Assembly: GCF_003086295.3 (NCBI RefSeq)
Contig: NC_092042.1
Location: 46,436,137 to 46,500,136, forward strand
DNA length: 64,000 nucleotides
Source: Arachis hypogaea
Lineage: Eukaryota; Streptophyta; Magnoliopsida; Fabales; Fabaceae
Direction of reading: 5' to 3'
Shown: piece after piece, positions 55,280-64,000 of the stretch
Layout of the letters: the number at the start of each line of letters is the position of its first letter
How positions within the stretch are numbered: the stretch's first letter is position 1
The notes under the pieces: generated by a model
The model's database searches: none
What the model saw: the letters and a program-made list of their open reading frames with translations, nothing else
Told to the model about the DNA's origin: nothing
Program-made: the position numbers and the translations under genes

Positions 55280-57399
55280 GTTCAAGAGAACTAAAAGAGT
55301 GAAGAAGAATGGTAAGATGTAAGAAATGCAACCTATCTATATGAATGCAACTACATGCAAAAATGATTCTACCTACTTGGTGAAAAGTAAATAAATATTT
55401 CAAGAACAAATATGAACTGGATTTCACTAATTCAAATCACAAAATAAATTACAAGTAAACTTGCAGAAGAAAATAGCTCATGAAAGCCGAGAACAAAGAT
55501 TCGAGCATTGAACCCTCACTAGACGTGTATGCACTATAATCGCTCAGGTGTTTAAGGTTCGATCTCTCAATTCTCTACTAATCTTGCTTTCTAAAGCTTG
55601 CTTTTCTTCTACCAATCAATAAAGAATTAATGCACAGATACACATATCAAGAGGTCTTTTATGGGTTGTAATGGGGTTAGGGTCAAGGTAGGATTGTATT
55701 TGGCCAAGTGGACTAAAATCTGAATCCTCAATTAACCTAAACTTCCCACCTAACTTAGGACAATCCATGTAATTATAATGCAAAATCTAACTTCCCATTA
55801 ATTATGTTTTCCACATATTCATGCAACTAAATTTCGAGTACAGTACATATAAATTGCTATCATTTTATTTTAGGGCATTTGTCCCCTTTTTATTATTATT
55901 TTTTTCTTTTCTTTTTCTCTTTTTTTTTTCTTTTTCTATTTTTCTTTTCTTAATCTATTTTTTTTCTTTCTATTTTCAATGCATATGAGTAAGGTATTGA
56001 ATACATAAACATGTTCTTAACATTTTTCACATTTTCACACAAAGTCTAACATACTCAATTCCCAAACCAAACGTTTCCAAACCCACTTTCCCAACACTTA
56101 ATTCATGAGCACTTTCACTAGTCTAAACTAACCAAGGATTCAAATTAGAAACATTATTGTTTTCCGCTTAGAGTTAGTGATGTGGTAAAATAAGGAACAA
56201 ATGGGATAAAATACGCTCAAATTTGGTTTGCAAAGGATAATGAAAGAGTAAGGCCATATGGATATGTAAGCTGAGTGAAACAAGGCCTCAATCATATAAG
56301 TATATGCATACATTAAACTATGGAAATATAGAATTAAGCAAGATATAGATCACAATTTTAGAGAGAACAACACACACCAGAAATAAAATGTATTGGTTGG
56401 TAAAATGCAACCAATCAAATAGGCTCAAAATCTCACTGGTTTTGTGTGTTCGAGCACTAAAACCATGTTCCAAATTAAATATCTTCAAATAAGTTTAACA
56501 AAAGTTTTAATTCAAATTAGTGAAATGCTATAAAAAAATTTTTGAAAAAGAAAATATTACTTCAACCAAGTAGTTGGTAAAATATGCACAAAATCAAACA
56601 AACATGCAAATGCAACAACTAATTTAACAAAGAAAATTAAACATTGGTGTTAAAATATGAAGTAACTAACCCATGGAAGTCGGTATCGACCTCCCCACAC
56701 TCAAAGATTGCACCATCCTCGGTGCATGCCAAGATGTGCAAATGGACGAGTTGCTATACTGATGCTTTTCTCCAAAGATTGTGCAGGTGGAACTTGTTTG
56801 TTGCCCCATATAGAAGTTCTTCCTTTCCCTTCTTCGATGGCCATCCTAAAATAAGATGAAAGGGAAGAAAAGTAACCTAGAAATAAAGATAAGAAAACAA
56901 ATAAAGTATGGGTGCTTAATGCCAAATAATAAGGGTTTCAATTACATGGTAGCTACAACATGCAAGTGAGAAAATAGTAGAAGCACGTGGCAAATCAAGA
57001 GTGCAAAAATTTGCAACAATAGGGGAAGAGTGTGGGCAATGCAAGATAGTATAAGTGCATATCAATGCAAAAGGAATACCAGTATTATAAAAAGTAGCAT
57101 TGACTTATGAATAATAATACCCAATCAGAATAAAACAAGTCATGAAGCACCGAAAAAATGCAAGAAAAGATGCAACAGTTGAATAAGAAAATTTTAACAC
57201 TAGTTGAAAAATAATAAATTTAGAAAAGAAAATAAAAATATGCACAAAATTAAAATGTAATGAATGAAAGTACGCAAATAAATTAAGTAAAATAGAATGA
57301 AAGTGAAGAAGGATGAGAAGTGAAAGAAAGGAAGAAGAAGTAAGTAAGAAAGGAGGAAGGAAAAATTAGGATTGGGGAAGAAAAGATAAGATTTTTTTG
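55280..57399 (-). other. 3' non-coding region of element H
   Basis: AT-rich, with a long pyrimidine tract on the plus strand at 55885-55970. Small frames (for example 57200-57700 on the minus strand) are rich in Leu/Ser/Phe and have no homolog in C, so I do not call them. No gene is seen. Confidence 0.65.
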
Positions 57400-57965
57400 G
57401 CGTTGATCTGGATAAGCTGTGCGGCGCAGGCGATGCGGACGCGTGGAGCACGCGTTCGCGTGAGTTGCAAAATTTTCTGATGACGCGTACGCGTGGGGCA
57501 CGCGTACGCGTGACTTGATTTGTGCCATTGACACGAGAGCAGCCTCGGATTAGCGCAACTTCCTGTTTCGTTTGCATATTGCCAAAATTTAGGGTGACGC
57601 GTGCGCGTGGGTGACGCACACACGAGAATGGTCTGACTTTCAAAAATGACGCGGACGCATCGGTGACATGTTCGCGTGGTAGGAGTTGTGCTTCTAGCAC
57701 AATTCCATCCCCACTCTATCATAATTTGCTGCCATACACCCATTTACGTCGATTTTGCAGAGTCATGCGTGCGCGTGAGTGACGCGCACACGTGAGAGGC
57801 TGTTTTTCTCAACTGACGCGGACGCATCAGGGACACGCACACGTGGGCGTGTGTGTGCCTTAGGAATGCCTCCAACCACACTTCCGTGTGACTCTCTGCT
57901 TCTTTTCTTCCTTGTTTTGAATGCACGTATGATGCGAACGCTTCAGCGACGCTTGCGCGTCGCAT
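57400..57965. repeat. CpG-rich ACGCGTACGCGT palindrome array of H
   Basis: About fifteen units such as GACGCGTACGCGTG, CACGCGTACGCGTG and GTGACGCGCACACGTGA, in the same position after the ORF as in C (14478-14785). Confidence 0.82.
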
Positions 57966-58087
57966 GCTTTTTTTTATTTAGTATACAGAATGCAAAATGC
58001 ATATGCTAATGCAGATATTATGGATGAACACTTAAGAAAAAAATAGAATAAAATAAAAATAAGACTGTCAAAGAACGATCATACCAT

Positions 58088-58105
58088 GGTGGGTTGTCTC
58101 CCACC
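58088..58105 (-). other. AGACAA-loop hairpin after the H ORF
   Basis: Minus strand GGTGGG-AGACAA-CCCACC with upstream AAAAGTGCTA, located 50 bp past the ORF end at 58155. Confidence 0.78.
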
Positions 58106-58154
58106 TAGCACTTTTAGTTAAAGTCCTTAAGTTGGACATTTGGTGAGCTCCTTG

Positions 58155-59821
58155 TTATGGTGGCTTGTGCTTATACTGATCCTTGAATCCCCACCAATGT
58201 TTGTAATTCCAATGGCCTCCGAGATCCCAAAATAGGTTCATACATCCGTCATGCAATCTGAAATAAGTGGCAAGGCCCCAAAAGTGTTGATTGTTGGACT
58301 GAATTCCGGGGTCCCAAACCTTGCTTTTGCACCAGTCTTTGCCTTGTTCATCATTGTTCCAACCGGGTGGCACGCAATGGAAATTCTCACTGAGACATCC
58401 ATCCAGCTTCCTAGACCCATTCAATTGAGAATTGTACCAACCTTTGTACTTCAATTTAGAGCATGTAACCATATTGGACCTTGCATGACAATTCCTACCA
58501 CTAAGCATCTCCCGCTTGCTCTTATAGCCACAAAGAGCTCTAAGCTGACTATCTATCTCAAGTAAAGCATATTCAAGTCAGCTAATTAAGCTTAGAGATG
58601 AGATATTTACCCACTTGAATGAAGGGATGGATGGTTATGGCTTTAGGGGAGAGGTCTCCAACAACTTTGGCAAGGTGATTTCCAGCTCCATTCCCTTGGG
58701 CTCTTCTTTGACAACTTTCACCTCTTTGCAAGCTTCTTCAATATTAACCTCTTCCTCTTGGTAGCTTTCTTCCAATTCGATCTCTTCTTCATTGTTTACC
58801 AAGAACATGGGAGGTTGTGCTTCTTCTTCTTTAATCTCCATATCAAGTCCAATGGAAGAGGATTCAAATGTAGATAAGAATTCATTAATGATTAAATCCA
58901 TCTCTTGATCATCCCCTTCAAAGTCTTCAACCATGATATGCCTTGGAGGTTGTACACCCTCCTGAACATCAAATTTAAACTCCTTAGAAGGGGGCTTTGT
59001 GACTTGAGGTTCCCATGGACGTTCCGCATCTCCTAATTCTTCGACCACTTCTTTCTCTTCAATGATTTCGGCTTCCTCCACTTGTTCCAGTACAAAGTCA
59101 TGCTCCTTACTGTCCATCGAAGTTTCTAGTATATCCTTTATGCTATGTTCTTCATTAGATTGTCCACATGAAGCCATAGGGTTTTTTGAGTGTCCGAACA
59201 TTGGGAAGGTAATCGATTGATCGCTTGCTCCAGTTGGTAAAGGGTTGCATGAAATTTTTCCACTGTTTCCTTGAGACGATCCTTTGATTCTTGTTGCGCT
59301 CGGCTATCATAAGTAGGATCATAGTGCTCTTGGATTGATGGATATGGACATGGTGTTTATTGAGGTGGTGGTTCTAACTATGGCTCATAAGGTGATTGGT
59401 ATGGTGGATATGGGTTAGCGTCATATGGAAGTGTTTGGTAGTATGGGGCTTGTGAGTATGGTGGTCCAAAGGTATGTTGGGGAGGCAGTTCATAAGCCTG
59501 TGGTGGGGCTTGTTAGTAACTGCAAGGGGGTCCACCATATTCATCATCTTGGTATGCTCCCTGGAATGGCTCTTGACTATAGTAATTTAGTGGAGGTTGG
59601 TTGTCACGAAAGGGTCCACCACAACTATTGTCTTGGTATGCATCACAGAATGGTTGTCGTCCATGGTATTTTGGAAGGTGTTGTTGCCTAAAGGGTTGAT
59701 CAGATCCTCGTGGCTCCGTCCATCTTTGATTGTTTTGACCTTGATACATGTTCCTGTTATAGCTTTCATTCCTTTCAACAATATTAGAACCAAACTCAAA
59801 GCGATGGGGGTGAGAACTCAT
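58155..59821 (-). pseudogene. Unrecognised retroelement ORF of H, homolog of the C ORF
   Basis: From 59821, MSSHPHRFEFGSNIVERNESYN begins a Gln/Tyr/Pro-rich segment (to 59513, then stops). After a frameshift an acidic segment runs 59201-58635: SKEFKFDVQEGVQPPRHIMV, DDQEMDLIINEFLSTFESSSI, EEAQPPMFLVNNEEEIELEE. Beyond it come FKWVNISSLSLIS and IDSQLRALCG, and from 58508 KGWYNSQLNGSRKL, ENFHCVPPGWN, KVWDPGIQSNNQHFW, FWDLGGHWNYKHWWGFKDQYKHKPP. These line up in order with C (12359-14160). I know no function. The tail has about ten Trp in 110 residues. Confidence 0.75.
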
Positions 59822-60097
59822 AGTAACTGATGCCAGGGCATCTTGGCCAGTTTCACTGACCTTTTTTTTACTGTTTTAGGGTAGTTTCATGCATTTTTTC
59901 AGTAAATAAGCAAGTTTTGGATGAAAATACACTTACACCTTGATTCAAGCAAACATTGTGAACTTTGAGTTCTTGAGAATTAGGCAGGAATTGAATGATA
60001 TAATTGATGATGCATAATCTCATGACTTGGAATAGAGCTTTGATGCACTTTAATTGCTTGATTTCAGGACAAAGGAAGCAAGAAGGAGCCACGTTAG

Positions 60098-60935
60098 TTT
60101 TCATGTTAAGCTAATTAACGTAACTACTAACGTGGAATTGGGACAAGCTTGTAGCGTTAATGAAAAAAGTGATCGCCAATAACGCCTTCGACGCCATCAT
60201 AGCCCACGTTAGTTGCCACGTTAAGTACATTAACATGGTAGCTAACGTGGAGGAAAAGAGAAGCTCCAACGTTAGTGGTAAAAGTGAATGCCATTAATGT
60301 TCCACAGAGGCACATTTAGCCACATTAAGAGCCACGTTAATCTAATTAACGTGAACTCTAATGTCGGGGGAGGAAGCAATCGCCAATGTTAGTGACACTC
60401 ACCTTTATCACTAACGTTGGACTAAGCCAAGAGTGCCTACGTTAGTGGTCACGTTAAGACCACTAACGTGAAGAGTAACGTGGAGCTAAGCATGATGGGC
60501 CAACGTTAGTGAAACTCACCTTTGTCACTAACGTTGGAGATGGCAAGTACCACCACGTTAGGGGTCACGTTAATCCAATTAACGTGAACTCTAACGTGGG
60601 ATGGAGGAGCGTTTGGAGTGTTAGTGACAAAGGTAAGTGTCACTAATGCTCTCGAAGCTTAGGCATGCCCACGTTAAAGGTCACGTTAGTTACACTAACG
60701 TGAACTCTAACGTAGGGAGAAGACCCAAAGAGCCAACGCTATTGAAATAGGTGAATGCCAATAACGTTTGTGAAGGACCAAGAGGCAACGTTAGTGGTCA
60801 CGTTAGTGCCACTAACGTTGAAGTTAACGTGGATCACTAGTGGGTTGGAATGTTAGTGGAAAAGGTGATCATCACTAACGTTCTCGAACCCACATTCTCA
60901 CTTAACGTTAACACCACTAACGTCCTAACTAACGT
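60098..60935. repeat. ACGTTAG/CTAACGT palindromic minisatellite in LTR L
   Basis: Units like CACGTTAGTGNCACTAACGTG and AACTCTAACGTGG repeat with a compound period of very roughly 100-120 bp, including alternating GTTAGTGACAAAGGT sub-blocks. About seven compound copies. Confidence 0.8.
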
Positions 60936-61425
60936 CCATGCCTAACTCACATTTTTTTGCAAACAAAGCTGAGCCCACTGAAGGTCGTAACTACTTCAAC
61001 TCAAGATCAAAGGCCCATATCCAAGACTTGAAGAACTAACTAGAAGATCAAGAAGAGTAGTATATATAGGAGTAGTTTTGAACTAGAACGAAGCTTGGCA
61101 ATTTGGAGAACTACACCTTGTATATTTACTTTTCTGCACTTTTCTAGTTTCGGGAGAATGTATTATTTTCAATCATTTTCCATTTCCAGAGCTATGAATA
61201 ACTAAACCCCTTTTCATTGGGTTAGGGAGCTCTGTTGTAATTTAATGGATCAATTATAGTTTACATTGTTTTTCCTCTTTCTTTTCTCTTGATTTACTAG
61301 AAAGCTTTCGATCTTAATTCAATTGGTTAGTTGTCTTGGAAGAGAAACTCTCCATAATTGAATCTCCTCTGAGCCTTGGAAAAGGGATGAGGAGATCATG
61401 CTAGAAATGCTTTCTCATGTTGGAC

Positions 61426-63126
61426 TGATGAGCGGATAATTTGTACGCTTTTTGGCATTGTTTTTAGTATGTTTTTAGTATGATCTAGTTAGTTTTTAGT
61501 ATATTTTTATTAGTTTTTAGTTAAAATTCACTTTTCTGGACTTTACTATGAGTTTGTGTGTTTTTCTGTGATTTCAGGTATTTTCTGGCTGAAATTGAGG
61601 GACTTGAGCAAAAGTCTGATTCAGAGACTAAAAAGGACTGCAGATGCTGTTGGATTCTGACCTCCCTGCACTCGAAGTGGATTTTCTGGAGCTACAGAAG
61701 GCCAATTGGCGCGCTCTTAACGGCGTTGGAAAGTAGACATCCTGGGCTTTCCAGCAATATATGATAGTCCATACTTTGTCCAATATTTGATGGCCCAAAC
61801 CGGCGTTCAAAGTCACCCTCAGAATTCCCAGCGTTAAACGCCGGAACTGGCACCAAAGTGGGAGTTAAACGCCCAAACTGGCACAAAAGCTGGCGTTTAA
61901 CTCCAAGAAGAGTCTCTACACGAAAATGCTTCAATGCTCAGCCCAAGCACACACCAAGTGGGCCCGGAAGAGGATTTTTACGTCATTTACTCATCTCTGT
62001 ACACCCTAGGCTACTAGTTCTCTATATATAGGACCTTTTACTATTGTATCTTGGTAGTCATCTTTGGACATCCAGTTCTTAGATCACTTTGGGAGGCTGG
62101 CCATTCGGCCATGCCTAGACCTTGTTCTTATGTATTTTCAACGGTGGAGTTTCTACACACCATAGATTAAGGTGTGGAGCTCTGCTGTACCTCGAGTATT
62201 AATGCAATTACTATTGTTCTTCTATTCAATTCCGCTTGTTCTTGTTCTAAGATATCACTTGTTCTTCAACTTGATGAATGTGATGATCCGTGACACTCAT
62301 CATCATTCTCACCTATGAACGTGTGACTGACAACCACCTCCGTTCTACCTTAGATTGGGTGAATATCTCTTGGATTCCTGATACACGATGCATGGTTGAT
62401 CGCCTGACAACCGAGCGCTCGCCTGACAACCGAGCCAGCCATTCCGTGAGATCAGAGTCTTCGTGGTATAGGCTAGAACTGATGGCGGCATTCAAGAGAA
62501 TCCAGAAGGTCTAACCTTGTCTGTGGTATTCTGAGTAGGATTCAATGATTGAATGACTGTGACGTGCTTCAAACTCCTAAAGGCGGGGCGTTAGTGACAG
62601 ACGCAAAAGAATCACTGGATTCTATTCCGGCCTGATTGAGAACCGACAGATGGATAGCCGTGCCGTGACAGGGTGCGTTGAACATTTCCACTGAGAGGAT
62701 GGGAGGTAGCCACTGACAACGGTGAAACCCTTGCATAAGCTTGCCATGGAAAGGAGTAAGAAGGATTGGATGAAGGCAGTAGGAAAGCAGAGAGACGGAA
62801 GGGACCAGCATCTTCATACGCTTATCTGAAATTCCCACCAATGAATTACATAAGTATCTCTATCTTTATCTTTATGTTTTATTCGTATATCACCATATCC
62901 ATTTGAGTTTGCCTGACTAAGATTTACAAGGTGACCTTAGCTTGCTTCATACCAACAATCTCTGTGGGATCGACCCTTACTCGCGTAAGGTTTATTACTT
63001 GGACGACCCAGTACACTTGCTGGTTAGTTGTGCGAAGTTGTGTTTATGCCATGGTATTGAACACCAAGTTTTTGGGTTCATTACCGGGGATTATTTGAGT
63101 TGTAGTGATCACAATTTCGTGCACCA
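61426..63126 (+). mobile_element. Solo LTR K inserted in LTR L
   Basis: TGATGAGCGGATAATTTG to TTTCGTGCACCA, 1701 bp, TSD TGGAC at 61421-61425 and 63127-63131. It is close in sequence to the D 3' LTR and to J, with a PBS fossil at about 63064-63099 and a TATATATA box at 62023-62030. Confidence 0.93.
62023..62030 (+). promoter_or_regulatory. Possible TATA box in LTR K
   Basis: TATATATA within CTCTATATATAGGACC. It corresponds to the TATAAATA of the E LTRs and CTATAAG of the D 3' LTR. Confidence 0.5.
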
Positions 63127-63713
63127 TGGACCAAATTGGGATTTGGACGGATATAGTGACATGTAATCCTCCCAACACTTTGATTTGGAAATACATGTGG
63201 TATAATCAGTGACCATGCTTTATCTCTTCCCATGAGCAATTAAATCAAGGAATTGGACAATTGTTAAAGCTTAGAGAGATTGGGTTGCCAAGGAATTAGG
63301 ATCCAATCACGTAAGATTGCCAAGGAGATCAATGAATGCATTGATTGAGGAAGAGATGAGAATGAATTTGATTCAGAGAATGTAACATCTCCTAAGCCCA
63401 ATGAATCCCCCATTTCTGATCTTACCCATTCTCTTTAATTTCTGTCATTTATCTTCATGCTCATTTTCCCAAATCTCCATTTAAGATTCTGCAATTTACT
63501 TTCTGCACTTTACTTTCCCACTATTTAAATTTTCTGCAATTCTCAACTCAATTTCTGTTAGCTCAACTAGCACATCTTTCCAACTAAAGTTGCTTGACCA
63601 ATCAATCCCTGTGGGATTTGACCTCACTCTATTGTGAGTTTTTACTTGAAGACAATTCGGTATACTTGTCAAAGGGAAATTTGTAGAGAGACAAGTTTTC
63701 GTGCATCAGTAAC

Positions 63714-63801
63714 TAATAAAAATTAAAAACAAAAACAAAAATAAATAAACAAGAAAAAGAAAATATTTACAATAACCAATAATAGGGCACACGTCTGCAA
63801 T
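63714..63801 (-). other. Leader of element H next to the PBS
   Basis: Short AT-rich segment between the end of L and the PBS. It shares ATTTACAATAACCAATAATA with the C leader (15925-15960). Confidence 0.6.
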
Positions 63802-63819
63802 TCCCCGACAATGGCGCCA
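63802..63819 (-). other. Primer-binding site of element H (tRNA-Asp type)
   Basis: The minus strand reads TGGCGCCATTGTCGGGGA, two changes from the tRNA-Asp complement. Confidence 0.82.
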
Positions 63820-63822
63820 TTT

Positions 63823-64000
63823 TGACGAACGAATTTTTGCTAGTAAAGAATTTTACAAATAAAGTCTCGTTGAAAGTATAGCTTCTAAACCAGCAAAGAA
63901 TCTTTTCGTACAAAAACTTTTTTGTCACTAAAGCAAACCCAATAAAAGTAATAACCAAAGTATTTAAACCTCAGGTCGTCTCTCAAGGAATTACAAGGAA
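63823..64000 (-). repeat. 5' LTR of element H, partial
   Basis: It starts TGACGAACGAATTTTTGC, matching the 3' LTR start at 41207, and continues past the window end. Confidence 0.82.

Larger units (their letters stand above)
59828..63708 (+). mobile_element. Solo LTR L, split by solo LTR K
   Basis: TGATGCCAGGGCATC at 59828 to TTTTCGTGCATCA at 63708, with TSD GTAAC at 59823-59827 and 63709-63713. Without K it is about 2.2 kb. No interior or PBS follows. It lies between the ORF and PBS of H. Confidence 0.9.
41207..64000 (-). mobile_element. Element H: non-autonomous LTR element, runs off the right end
   Basis: The 3' LTR (41207-41977 plus 54816-55239), 3' region, one long unknown ORF, PBS (63802-63819) and the beginning of the 5' LTR (63823-64000) all read on the minus strand. 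The interior has no gag, protease or RT. It is interrupted by I in its LTR and by L (which contains K) just upstream of its ORF. The far TSD lies outside the window; the near one should be CTGCG (41202-41206). Confidence 0.85.

Noticed and set aside
57200..57743. Overlapping minus-strand frames of 83-166 codons in the H 3' region
   Set aside because: They read through CpG-palindrome repeats and pyrimidine tracts and have no counterpart in the homologous region of C.

Overview
This window is plant nuclear DNA made almost entirely of nested Ty3/gypsy LTR retrotransposons. No intact cellular gene, rRNA or complete tRNA gene is visible. The primer-binding sites (PBS; TGGCGCCGTTGCCGGGGA, complementary to the 3' end of plant tRNA-Asp), gag-protease-RT-RNaseH-integrase order and LTR ends point to the Athila branch. 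The GGCGTTNAACGCC palindromes and LTRs starting TGATGAGCGGATA resemble peanut (Arachis) repeats of the FIDEL/Feral type. That species call is from memory and is an inference.

Nesting was worked out from matching 5-bp target-site duplications (TSDs). (A) 283-7432, minus, TSD CCTGG, sits in relic B (1-282 and 7438-~9690). A short RT fragment (10560-11113) is cut by a CACTA-like end (11114-11424). (C) 11425-16571 is an inverted, palindromic element complex. (D) 16580-26721, plus, encodes Gag-protease and a second ORF but no RT; its 5' LTR is chimeric. A relic LTR (26722-27063) abuts gag of element G (27063 onward). G is split by solo LTR F (28682-40441, TSD GATGC). F is split by element E (30585-40102, minus, TSD CCGCG). 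G resumes at 40442-41206 and is cut again by H (41207 to beyond the window end, minus). The 3' LTR of H holds element I (41978-54810, plus, TSD GGCAG). I is the only copy with RT, RNase H and integrase, and its pol is split by solo LTR J (47674-49362, TSD CTGAC). The interior of H holds solo LTR L (59828-63708, TSD GTAAC), which is split by solo LTR K (61426-63126, TSD TGGAC).

The elements divide the work. I carries polymerase and integrase but has lost ORF2. D, E and B carry ORF2 (D and E with their own gag-protease) but no polymerase. C and H carry only an unrecognised Trp-rich, acidic ORF. All share tRNA-Asp priming, and several share two small stem-loops. One has an AGRCAA loop just after the first coding block. 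The other has an RGGA loop directly upstream of TTTAAGTTTGGTGT (or TTTAAGTGTGG), and occurs both before ORF2 and before the 3' LTR. The stems covary between families while the loops stay fixed, which suggests RNA-level signals used in trans.

Other unusual points are a 44-nt tRNA-Cys half bridging a deletion in ORF2 of E, duplicated PBSs in D and E with PBS fossils inside related LTRs, and unrelated short-palindrome arrays in several element families.
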